From the NCBI GenBank assembly GCA_018713245.1, contig DVFM01000041.1, positions 1 to 33,599 of the forward strand: a DNA stretch of 33,599 bases, written 5' to 3'. Both the position numbers and the translations under genes were made by a program. Under the pieces are notes generated by a model that ran no database searches, was not told the origin of the DNA, and saw only the letters and a program-made list of their open reading frames with translations. Origin of the DNA: Candidatus Merdivicinus intestinavium (lineage in GTDB: Bacteria; Bacillota; Clostridia; Oscillospirales; Ruminococcaceae). Shown here piece by piece: positions 27,317 through 33,599 of this stretch (the stretch's first letter is position 1; every line of letters starts with the position of its first letter).

Positions 27317-29212
27317 ATGAGCTATTATCTCGCTTCATATGACGTCGCTGTCATCGGCGGCGGCCATGCAGGGGTGGAGGCTGCCGTGGCGGCTGCGCGG
27401 CTTGGGGCGCGCACCATCCTCTTTACGCTGACGCTGGACGGCATTGCCAACCTTCCCTGCAATCCCTCCATCGGCGGGACGGCGAAGGGGCACCTTGTGC
27501 GGGAAATTGACGCGCTGGGCGGCGTGATGGGGATTGCGGCCGATGCCAACACCATCCAAAGCCGGATGCTGAATCTGGGGAAAGGTCCGGCAGTCCACAG
27601 CCTCCGCGCGCAGATTGACCGGCGGGCTTACCATGACTATATCAAGCGCCTGCTGGAGGAACAGCCCCTGTTGGATATCCGTCAGGCGGAGGTCACGGCC
27701 ATCGAGACAGAATGCGGCAAAATTGCTGCGGTGCGCACCCGGCTCGGGGCCCGTTATCCGGTGAAGGCCGCCATCATTGCCAGCGGCACCTACTTAAACG
27801 GGGAAATCCACGTAGGTGAAATTTCCTATCCGGGCGGGCCGGACGGAGTTGCGCCTGCCGCCGGACTGAGCGCCAGCCTGGAAGAGCATGGCATTCATCT
27901 GCGGCGCTTTAAAACGGGGACGCCCTCCCGCGTTCACCGCAGAAGCATTGATTTTTCCCAGCTGGAAGAGCAGAAGGGCGACGAGAAGGTGGTCCCCTTC
28001 AGCTTTGCAGCAAAGGAGCCGCCCAAAAATCTGGTGAGCTGCCACATCGCCTACACCAATGCGGAAACCCACCGGATTATTCTGGAAAACCTGGATAAAT
28101 CCCCGATCTACAGCGGCCGGATCCACGCAATCGGACCCCGATATTGCCCCAGCATTGAGGATAAAATCGTCCGGTTTTCCGACAAGCCGCGGCATCAGTG
28201 CTTTGTGGAGCCCATGGGCCTGGATACGGAAGAGATGTACTTGCAGGGCCTCTCCTCCTCCCTCCCGGAGGATGTCCAGCTGGCCTTTCTGCGCTCCATG
28301 AACGGCTTCGAGAATATCCAGGTGATGCGCAATGCCTACGCCATTGAGTATGACTGCTGCGACCCCTTGGACCTGCGGGCGACGCTGGAATTTCGTCAGG
28401 TGAGCGGCTTATATGGCGCGGGTCAGTTCAACGGGACCTCCGGCTATGAGGAAGCCGCCGCCCAGGGGCTGATTGCTGGAATCAATGCGGCGCGGAAGAT
28501 TCAGGGGAAGGAACCCTTTACCCTGGATCGCTCCACCTCCTATATCGGAACGCTGATTGACGACCTTGTGACAAAGGGCTGCTCGGACCCCTATCGGATG
28601 ATGACTTCCCGCAGCGAATTCCGCCTGCTGCTGCGTCAGGACAACGCCGATGAGCGGCTGACGCCGCTGGGTTATGAATTGGGCCTGATTTCGGAGGAGC
28701 GCTACCGGTCCTTCCTTTATAAAATGGAGCAGATTGCGGCAGAAAAGGCCCGGATCACCCAGGTTTCGATCCCGCCGTCCCCCGAGCTGAATGAGCTGCT
28801 TGTTTCACGTGGAACATCGCCGGTCAAAACCGGCGTCCGGATGGACGATTTGCTGCGCCGGCCGCAGCTGTGCTATGCCGACCTCTCCCCTTTCGACAAA
28901 GAGCGACCGGTTCTCCCGGACGCGGTGACGGAGCAGGTGGAAATTCAGATGAAATACGAGGGATATATTCGGAAACAGCTGGCCGAGGTGGAGGAACTTC
29001 GCCGCCTGGAGGCGCAGAAGCTGCCGCAAAACCTGCCCTTTGACCGCATTGACGGGCTGCGTCTGGAGGCGCGTGAGAAATTGGCCAGGGTACAGCCCGA
29101 GAGCGTGGGGCAGGCTTCCCGCATTTCGGGGGTAAACCCGGCGGATATCTCTGCGCTGCTGGTGTGGCTGACTGCACATAAAGATCAAAAGGAGGAGACG
29201 GAGAATGATTGA
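27317..29212 (+). CDS. mnmG: tRNA wobble-uridine modification enzyme MnmG (GidA)
   Basis: A 631-residue FAD enzyme, partner of MnmE. The dinucleotide-binding motif GGGHAG is at 14-19, the family signature CNPSIGGTAKGHLVREIDALGG follows, and the C-terminal helical domain ends near SRISGVNPADISALLVWL. The ATG at 27317 has AAGGA upstream; an in-frame ATG at 27299 has none. An exact parS site (28801-28816) lies inside the coding sequence. The stop overlaps the start of rsmG by 8 nt. Confidence 0.98.
   Translation: MSYYLASYDVAVIGGGHAGVEAAVAAARLGARTILFTLTLDGIANLPCNPSIGGTAKGHLVREIDALGGVMGIAADANTIQSRMLNLGKGPAVHSLRAQIDRRAYHDYIKRLLEEQPLLDIRQAEVTAIETECGKIAAVRTRLGARYPVKAAIIASGTYLNGEIHVGEISYPGGPDGVAPAAGLSASLEEHGIHLRRFKTGTPSRVHRRSIDFSQLEEQKGDEKVVPFSFAAKEPPKNLVSCHIAYTNAETHRIILENLDKSPIYSGRIHAIGPRYCPSIEDKIVRFSDKPRHQCFVEPMGLDTEEMYLQGLSSSLPEDVQLAFLRSMNGFENIQVMRNAYAIEYDCCDPLDLRATLEFRQVSGLYGAGQFNGTSGYEEAAAQGLIAGINAARKIQGKEPFTLDRSTSYIGTLIDDLVTKGCSDPYRMMTSRSEFRLLLRQDNADERLTPLGYELGLISEERYRSFLYKMEQIAAEKARITQVSIPPSPELNELLVSRGTSPVKTGVRMDDLLRRPQLCYADLSPFDKERPVLPDAVTEQVEIQMKYEGYIRKQLAEVEELRRLEAQKLPQNLPFDRIDGLRLEAREKLARVQPESVGQASRISGVNPADISALLVWLTAHKDQKEETEND
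28801..28816. promoter_or_regulatory. parS site 1 (inside mnmG)
   Basis: TGTTTCACGTGGAACA, an exact match to the complement of the canonical 16-bp parS (TGTTCCACGTGAAACA). It is a nucleation site for ParB/Spo0J. Confidence 0.95.
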
Positions 29213-29924
29213 TCCCATTTTGCTGCGTGAAACCCTGGAACAGCAGGGACTGCCTTATTCTGATTCGCTTTGCGAGAAACTGGACCAGTATGCGGAAATT
29301 CTGGTTGACTGGAACCAGAGAATGAACCTGACGGCTATCACCGACCCCTCCGGTATTGTGGTCAAGCATTTTGCAGACAGCCTGCTGCTTCTCAAAGCGG
29401 CGGAAATTGCGGAAGGCGCCTCGCTGATTGACGTGGGCACCGGCGCCGGATTTCCATCGGTGCCGGTGAAGCTCTGCCGGCCGGACATTCGGCTGACCTT
29501 GCTGGACAGCCTGAACAAGCGGATCGTTTTTTTGCAGGAGCTGACCAAAAGCCTGGGAATTGAGGCAATTTGTCAGCATGCCCGCGCAGAAGAAGCGGGA
29601 AAGCAGCCCGGTTTTCGGGAGAAATATGACCTTGCAACAGCAAGAGCGGTGTCGAACCTGCGGAATTTATCCGAATACTGCCTGCCTTTTGTCAAAATCG
29701 GGGGCTGTTTTGCAGCGCTGAAGGGGTATGACGTGGAGGAAGAATTGAACGAAGCCGCGTTTGCCATTCGCCAGATGGGGGGCGAAATTGAGGCTGTGAA
29801 GAAGTATGATCTCGGGGAAGAAGCGCGCCGCGCCATCGTTCTCATCAGAAAAGTTCGACCGACTCCGGCAAAATACCCCCGCCCTGCTGCGAAAATGAAG
29901 AAATCTCCCCTCCTTCCCCGTTGA
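29205..29924 (+). CDS. rsmG: 16S rRNA m7G527 methyltransferase RsmG
   Basis: A 239-residue SAM methyltransferase that modifies G527 in the 530 loop of 16S rRNA; loss gives low-level streptomycin resistance. Blocks: LVDWNQRMNLTAITDP, VVKHFADSLL, SAM motif I LIDVGTGAGFPSVPVKL, DLATARAVSNL. The Lys/Pro-rich end is poorly conserved. The start overlaps the mnmG stop by 8 nt, indicating coupling. Confidence 0.97.
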   Translation: MIDPILLRETLEQQGLPYSDSLCEKLDQYAEILVDWNQRMNLTAITDPSGIVVKHFADSLLLLKAAEIAEGASLIDVGTGAGFPSVPVKLCRPDIRLTLLDSLNKRIVFLQELTKSLGIEAICQHARAEEAGKQPGFREKYDLATARAVSNLRNLSEYCLPFVKIGGCFAALKGYDVEEELNEAAFAIRQMGGEIEAVKKYDLGEEARRAIVLIRKVRPTPAKYPRPAAKMKKSPLLPR

Positions 29925-29963
29925 GATCAGTCGAAAGCGGCTGTTTTCTGCGGCGAAAACTTC

Positions 29964-29992
29964 TGGAAATTATTTCCCGCCTGTGCTATACT
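29964..29992 (+). promoter_or_regulatory. noc promoter with palindrome
   Basis: Extended -10 TGCTATACT (TATACT 29987-29992) with a weak -35 TGGAAA (29964-29969) at 17 nt. A perfect palindrome GGAAATTATTTCC (29965-29977) overlaps the -35 and spacer, and ATTTCCCG (29972-29979), half of the B. subtilis Noc site, lies within it. This suggests autoregulation. Confidence 0.6.
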
Positions 29993-30035
29993 CCAATTAG
30001 AAGGACAAGCAATCCGAAAATTGGAGGGATAGAAC

Positions 30036-30848
30036 ATGGCGGGATTTTTTGCAAAAGAGAAGGTTGTAAACAAGGTCGTGATGATCGCCATTGACAAAAT
30101 TGTGCCCAATCCGGCGCAGCCCAGGCGTGATTTTAATCGAAAGGACCTGGAGGAGCTGGCCGCAAGCATTCGGGAAAACGGCGTACTCCAGCCCATTACC
30201 GTGCGCCGGACGGAACAGGGCTATGAGCTTATTTCCGGCGAGCGCAGGCTGCGCGCTTCCCGGCTGGCGGAACGGCGGGAGGTTCCAGCGGTAATTGTGG
30301 ATTCCACCAGCCGGCAGTCTGCGATTTATGCAGTGCTGGAGAATATTCAGCGGAAAGACCTGAATATTTTTGAAGAAGCGCGCGCCCTGCAGTCCCTGAT
30401 CCACGAATGGGGCGTCACGCAGGAGGAAGCCGCCAAAAAACTGGGAAAGGCGCAGTCTACCATCGCCAATAAGCTGCGGCTCCTGACCCTCACCGACGAG
30501 GAGCAGAGGATTATCCTTGACAACGGCCTGACAGAGCGCCATGCACGCGCCCTGCTGGTTTGCCAGGACAATGCGCAGCGGCTGGAGGCCCTCCGCTATG
30601 CGGTGTCCAAGCGCCTGAATGTCGCGCAATTGGAGGATTATTTGCAGAATCTTTCGCGGAAGGAGCAGCATCCGCCCAAAAAGCGCATGTTTATCGTAAA
30701 AGATGTGCGGATATTTCTCAACACCATCAACAAGGCGATTGACACCATGAAAAACGCCGGAATTCCCGCGGAGGCGGTGCGCCAGGAAACGGACAACTGT
30801 ATTGAATACCGCGTGAGAATCCCCTTGGGGCAGCGCCAGAGAATGTGA
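30036..30848 (+). CDS. noc: Nucleoid occlusion protein Noc
   Basis: A 270-residue ParB-family CTPase that in Bacillota blocks division over the nucleoid by tethering DNA to the membrane. An N-terminal short amphipathic, membrane-targeting-like segment (MAGFFAKEKVV) is followed by the CTP motifs GERR (68-71) and ENIQR (102-106), a DNA-binding HTH at about 128-175, and a C-terminal dimer domain (DVRIFLNTINKAIDTM...YRVRIP) matching Noc rather than Spo0J. Specificity positions known from ParB/Noc work read Q140, K146, T151, R168: three of four are Noc-like and T151 replaces the usual Lys. ATG follows TTGGAGGGATAGAAC. It sits between rsmG and soj as in B. subtilis. Confidence 0.93.
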   Translation: MAGFFAKEKVVNKVVMIAIDKIVPNPAQPRRDFNRKDLEELAASIRENGVLQPITVRRTEQGYELISGERRLRASRLAERREVPAVIVDSTSRQSAIYAVLENIQRKDLNIFEEARALQSLIHEWGVTQEEAAKKLGKAQSTIANKLRLLTLTDEEQRIILDNGLTERHARALLVCQDNAQRLEALRYAVSKRLNVAQLEDYLQNLSRKEQHPPKKRMFIVKDVRIFLNTINKAIDTMKNAGIPAEAVRQETDNCIEYRVRIPLGQRQRM

Positions 30849-30861
30849 AACTTCGGCAGAA

Positions 30862-30877
30862 TGTTCCACGTGAAACA
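30862..30877. promoter_or_regulatory. parS site 2
   Basis: TGTTCCACGTGAAACA, exact canonical parS, 14 nt past the noc stop. It forms an inverted pair with site 3. Confidence 0.97.
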
Positions 30878-30896
30878 CAATTTCGAGCTTTTTTGC

Positions 30897-30912
30897 TGTT
30901 TCACGTGGAACA
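30897..30912. promoter_or_regulatory. parS site 3
   Basis: TGTTTCACGTGGAACA, exact parS in the opposite written orientation, 19 nt after site 2. With flanking bases (AATG...CATT) the two sites form an 18-bp-arm inverted repeat that could also fold as an RNA hairpin after noc. Confidence 0.97.
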
Positions 30913-30931
30913 TTTTAGAAAAAGGCCTTTT

Positions 30932-30956
30932 ATTTCCCGGAAAACTGTGGTATAAT
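30932..30956 (+). promoter_or_regulatory. soj promoter with Noc-site-like sequence
   Basis: Extended -10 TGGTATAAT (TATAAT 30951-30956), no good -35. ATTTCCCGGAAAAC (30932-30945) matches 12 of 14 positions of the B. subtilis Noc-binding sequence ATTTCCCGGGAAAT and lies where the -35/spacer would be. Confidence 0.6.
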
Positions 30957-30995
30957 AGGAAACAGTAATGATGCGGATGGTGCGGGAGGGGTCTC

Positions 30996-31763
30996 ATGGG
31001 TAAAATTATTGCAGTAGCCAACCAGAAGGGCGGCGTCGGAAAAACAACGACAGCAGTGAATCTGGCGGCCTGTTTGGGCGCCAAAAAGAAAAACGTACTG
31101 CTGGTTGATATCGATCCTCAGGGAAACGCCACCAGTGGGCTGGGAATTCTCAAGAAAAATGTGGGACACCGCACCACCTATGACATGCTTATCGGCGAGG
31201 TGGAAGCCAAGGACGCGGTACATCACACCGAATTCCGGGGCGTGGACCTGATCCCGTCCAGCATTCAGCTGGCCGGGGCGGAAGTGGAACTGGTGGAATT
31301 GGAAAACCGGATCAACCGTTTAAAGCTCGCGCTGACTCCCCTGCGGGAACAGTATGATTTTATTCTGATCGACTGCCCGCCGTCGCTGGGGCTGATTACG
31401 CTGAACGCCTTTACGGCGGTGGACACTGTTTTTATTCCGATTCAATGTGAATATTATGCACTGGAGGGCCTTTCCCAGCTGATGTCGACCATACGGCAGG
31501 TCAAAAAAATGTACAACCCTTCCATTGAAGTGGAGGGCGTGCTGCTGACAATGTATGATGGCCGGCTGAATCTGACGACACAGGTGGTGGCAGAGGTGAA
31601 GAAATACTTCAACGGGAAGGTTTATCGAACGACAATCCCGCGGAATGTGCGGCTCTCCGAAGCGCCGAGCTACGGCCTCCCCGTTTTTTACTATGACAAA
31701 TGGTCTCGGGGCTCCCTGGCGTACCAGGAAGTTGCCAAGGAACTGATTAAGGCAAATTCGTGA
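30996..31763 (+). CDS. soj: Chromosome partitioning ATPase Soj (ParA)
   Basis: A 255-residue deviant-Walker ATPase that binds DNA as an ATP dimer, moves ParB-parS complexes, and in B. subtilis also regulates DnaA. The Walker A' motif KGGVGKT is at 11-17, LLVDIDPQGNATSGLG follows, and ILIDCPPSLGLITLNA is the Walker B region. ATG follows GGGAGGGGTCTC. Complete; 22 nt before spo0J and in the same operon. Confidence 0.97.
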   Translation: MGKIIAVANQKGGVGKTTTAVNLAACLGAKKKNVLLVDIDPQGNATSGLGILKKNVGHRTTYDMLIGEVEAKDAVHHTEFRGVDLIPSSIQLAGAEVELVELENRINRLKLALTPLREQYDFILIDCPPSLGLITLNAFTAVDTVFIPIQCEYYALEGLSQLMSTIRQVKKMYNPSIEVEGVLLTMYDGRLNLTTQVVAEVKKYFNGKVYRTTIPRNVRLSEAPSYGLPVFYYDKWSRGSLAYQEVAKELIKANS

Positions 31764-31785
31764 CGATATAGAAAGGAAGAAAGCC

Positions 31786-32652
31786 ATGGCGAAGAAATCC
31801 GGCGGGCTGGGAAGAGGGCTGGACGCCCTGTTTATAGAAAACGGCACCGATCCTTCCGGAGAGGGCGGCGTAATGCTGCGCCTGACGGACATTGAGCCGA
31901 ATAAAAATCAGCCGCGGAAAGATTTTGACGAACAGGCTCTTTCGGAATTGGCGGATTCTATCCGGGAACACGGCATTCTTCAGCCGCTGCTGGTGCGCCC
32001 GCTGGAAACCGGCGGCTATCAGTTGGTGGCCGGCGAACGGCGCTGGCGGGCCGCCCGGATGATCGGCCTGACGGAAGTCCCGGCTGTTGTGAAGGAACTG
32101 TCTGAAACTCAGGTCATGGAAATGGCCCTGATTGAAAACCTGCAGCGTGAGGACCTGAACCCGCTGGAAGAGGCAAACGGCTATAAGGAGCTGATGAACG
32201 CCTGTGGTTGGACTCAGGAACAGGTGGCCAAACGGGTGGGCAAATCCCGGTCCGCTGTGGCAAATGCCCTGCGGCTGCTGAACCTTCCCCAGGAAATCCG
32301 GCCTTATGTGGCCAAGGGAACCCTAAGCGCAGGTCATGCTAAGGCGCTGCTGGGCGTGGAGGACCGCTCCGAAATGCTGAAGCTCGCCCGGGAAGCTGCC
32401 GAAAAAGGGTTTTCTGTTCGGGAGACGGAAAAACGCGCCGCAAAGCTGCGGGAGCCGGATTCCGCTGCCGCTTCCCCCGCCCCATCCGATATCCGCGACC
32501 CGTTTTATCAGGAGACGGAACTGGCCCTCAGCGGCGAGCTGGGCCGCCGGGTGAAAATCAAGGTGGATGCAAAAGGCGGCGGAGTTCTGGAAATTTCCTT
32601 TTATAATAAGGAAGATTTGAGCGATCTTTCCATGCGGTTTGCGGAAGAATGA
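31786..32652 (+). CDS. spo0J: Chromosome partitioning protein Spo0J (ParB)
   Basis: A 288-residue CTP-dependent clamp that loads at parS, spreads, and recruits SMC. The N-terminal KSGGLGRGLDALF stimulates the Soj ATPase; CTP motifs GERR (83-86) and ENLQR (117-121); HTH GKSRSAVANALRLLNLP (152-168). The specificity positions R155, A161, N166, G183 fit parS recognition, in contrast to Noc upstream. The C-terminal dimerisation segment is RRVKIKVDAKGGGVLEISFYNKEDLSDL. ATG follows AAAGGAAGAAAGCC. Confidence 0.97.
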   Translation: MAKKSGGLGRGLDALFIENGTDPSGEGGVMLRLTDIEPNKNQPRKDFDEQALSELADSIREHGILQPLLVRPLETGGYQLVAGERRWRAARMIGLTEVPAVVKELSETQVMEMALIENLQREDLNPLEEANGYKELMNACGWTQEQVAKRVGKSRSAVANALRLLNLPQEIRPYVAKGTLSAGHAKALLGVEDRSEMLKLAREAAEKGFSVRETEKRAAKLREPDSAAASPAPSDIRDPFYQETELALSGELGRRVKIKVDAKGGGVLEISFYNKEDLSDLSMRFAEE

Positions 32653-32673
32653 TAAGAAAGGAATGTTGTATTC

Positions 32674-33599
32674 ATGTTGGATATTAAATTTGTGCGTAAC
32701 AACCCGGAAGTTGTCAAAGAAAATATTCGGAAGAAATTCCAGGACCGGAAGCTTCCCCTGGTGGACGAGGTCATTGAGCTGGATAAACAGAGCCGTGCCG
32801 CCCAGCAGGAGGCAAGCGACCTGCGTGCTTCCCGGAATAAGATTTCCAAAAGCATCGGCGGCCTGATGGCCCAGGGCAAAAAGGAAGAAGCCGAGGAAAT
32901 GAAGAAAAAGGTGGCCGAACAGGCCGACCGCTTGGCCGAGCTGGAAAAGCTGGAAGCGGAGCTTCAGGAAAAGGTCACCAAAATCATGATGACCATCCCC
33001 AATATTATCGACCCCAGCGTGCCCATCGGCAAGGACGACAGCGAAAACGTGGAAGTCCAGAAATACGGCGAGCCGACTGTGCCGGATTTTGAAATCCCCT
33101 ACCACACCGACATTATGGAGCGTTTCAACGGCATCGACCTGGACAGCGCCCGCAAGGTTGCCGGCAACGGTTTCTACTATTTAATGGGAGACATCGCCCG
33201 GCTCCATTCCGCCGTCATCTCCTACGCCCGGGATTTCATGATCGACCGGGGCTTCACCTACTGCGTGCCCCCCTTCATGATCCGCAGCAATGTGGTCACC
33301 GGCGTCATGAGCTTTGACGAAATGGACGCCATGATGTACAAAATCGAAGGCGAGGACCTCTACCTCATCGGCACCAGCGAACATTCCATGATCGGCAAAT
33401 TCATCGACACTATCCTGGATGAGAAGAACCTCCCCTACACCCTCACCAGCTACTCCCCCTGCTTCCGCAAGGAAAAGGGCGCCCATGGTCTGGAGGAACG
33501 GGGCGTTTACCGCATCCACCAGTTTGAAAAGCAGGAAATGATCGTCGTCTGCAAGCCCGAGGAGAGCATGGGCTGGTTTGACAAGCTCTGGCAGAACAC
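32674..33599 (+). CDS. serS: Seryl-tRNA synthetase, 3' end cut
   Basis: About 309 residues of a class II synthetase that charges tRNA-Ser. The N-terminal coiled-coil arm (about 28-105) binds the long variable arm of the tRNA; the catalytic core starts near residue 130. Motif regions differ from usual bacterial SerRS: GTSEHSM stands where TAEVPL is expected, and motif 2 is CFRKEKGAHG...YRIHQFEK rather than CFRSEAGSAGRDTRGLIR. The SEH and GAHG forms recall archaeal-type SerRS. ATG at 32674 with AAAGGA about 11 nt upstream; it is 21 nt after spo0J, so possibly in that operon. Motif 3 lies outside the window. Confidence 0.95.
   Translation, partial: MLDIKFVRNNPEVVKENIRKKFQDRKLPLVDEVIELDKQSRAAQQEASDLRASRNKISKSIGGLMAQGKKEEAEEMKKKVAEQADRLAELEKLEAELQEKVTKIMMTIPNIIDPSVPIGKDDSENVEVQKYGEPTVPDFEIPYHTDIMERFNGIDLDSARKVAGNGFYYLMGDIARLHSAVISYARDFMIDRGFTYCVPPFMIRSNVVTGVMSFDEMDAMMYKIEGEDLYLIGTSEHSMIGKFIDTILDEKNLPYTLTSYSPCFRKEKGAHGLEERGVYRIHQFEKQEMIVVCKPEESMGWFDKLWQN

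Overview
The window is the replication-origin region of a fairly GC-rich member of the Bacillota, most likely a gut Clostridia related to Oscillospiraceae/Ruminococcaceae. The evidence is the Gram-positive origin gene order (dnaA-dnaN-yaaA-recF-remB-gyrB-gyrA on one side, rpmH-rnpA-yidD-yidC-jag-mnmE-mnmG-rsmG-noc-soj-spo0J on the other), Bacillota hallmarks (noc, remB, RNase J, strong AGGAGG-type ribosome binding sites), and accessory genes for host-glycan breakdown (an alpha-L-fucosidase and a sulfatase). The genus cannot be read from the sequence.

Layout. The origin lies at about 20.2-22.6 kb. Every gene to its left is on the minus strand and every gene to its right on the plus strand, so all are co-oriented with the replication forks. 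oriC is bipartite. The dnaA upstream region (22140-22647) holds DnaA-box-like sites and the divergent dnaA and rpmH promoters. The dnaA-dnaN spacer (20171-20660) holds more boxes and a clear unwinding module: DnaA box, G-tract, five DnaA-trios, AT-rich stretch. DnaA boxes here are mainly of the TTTTCCACA type rather than TTATCCACA.

Left arm, moving away from the origin: dnaN, yaaA (S4), recF, remB, gyrB, a YcxB-like membrane protein, gyrA; then an accessory stretch with a sulfatase, a GNAT acetyltransferase, a membrane-tethered HTH regulator coupled to a Cys-rich DUF5714-like protein, a dCMP deaminase, a polysaccharide deacetylase, rsmA (ksgA), an Eis-like acetyltransferase, tRNA-Met and tRNA-Glu, a deleted methyltransferase remnant, a GH29 fucosidase, a degenerate phosphohexomutase-like protein, and RNase J with a long basic N-terminal extension, cut by the window edge.

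Right arm: ribosome and RNase P biogenesis (rpmH, rnpA), membrane insertion (yidD, yidC), the RNA-binding jag/khpB, tRNA wobble-uridine modification (mnmE, mnmG), 16S methylation (rsmG), and the chromosome organisation module noc-soj-spo0J with three exact parS sites, ending in a truncated serS of unusual, archaeal-like motif composition.

The points most worth a second look are the DnaA-trio unwinding module, the inverted parS pair with a nearby Noc-site-like sequence in the soj promoter, the Noc specificity residues (Q, K, T, R), the phosphohexomutase pseudoenzyme next to RNase J, the internally deleted methyltransferase, the coupled HTH/DUF5714 pair, the natural Ala in the GyrA quinolone region, and the divergent SerRS.
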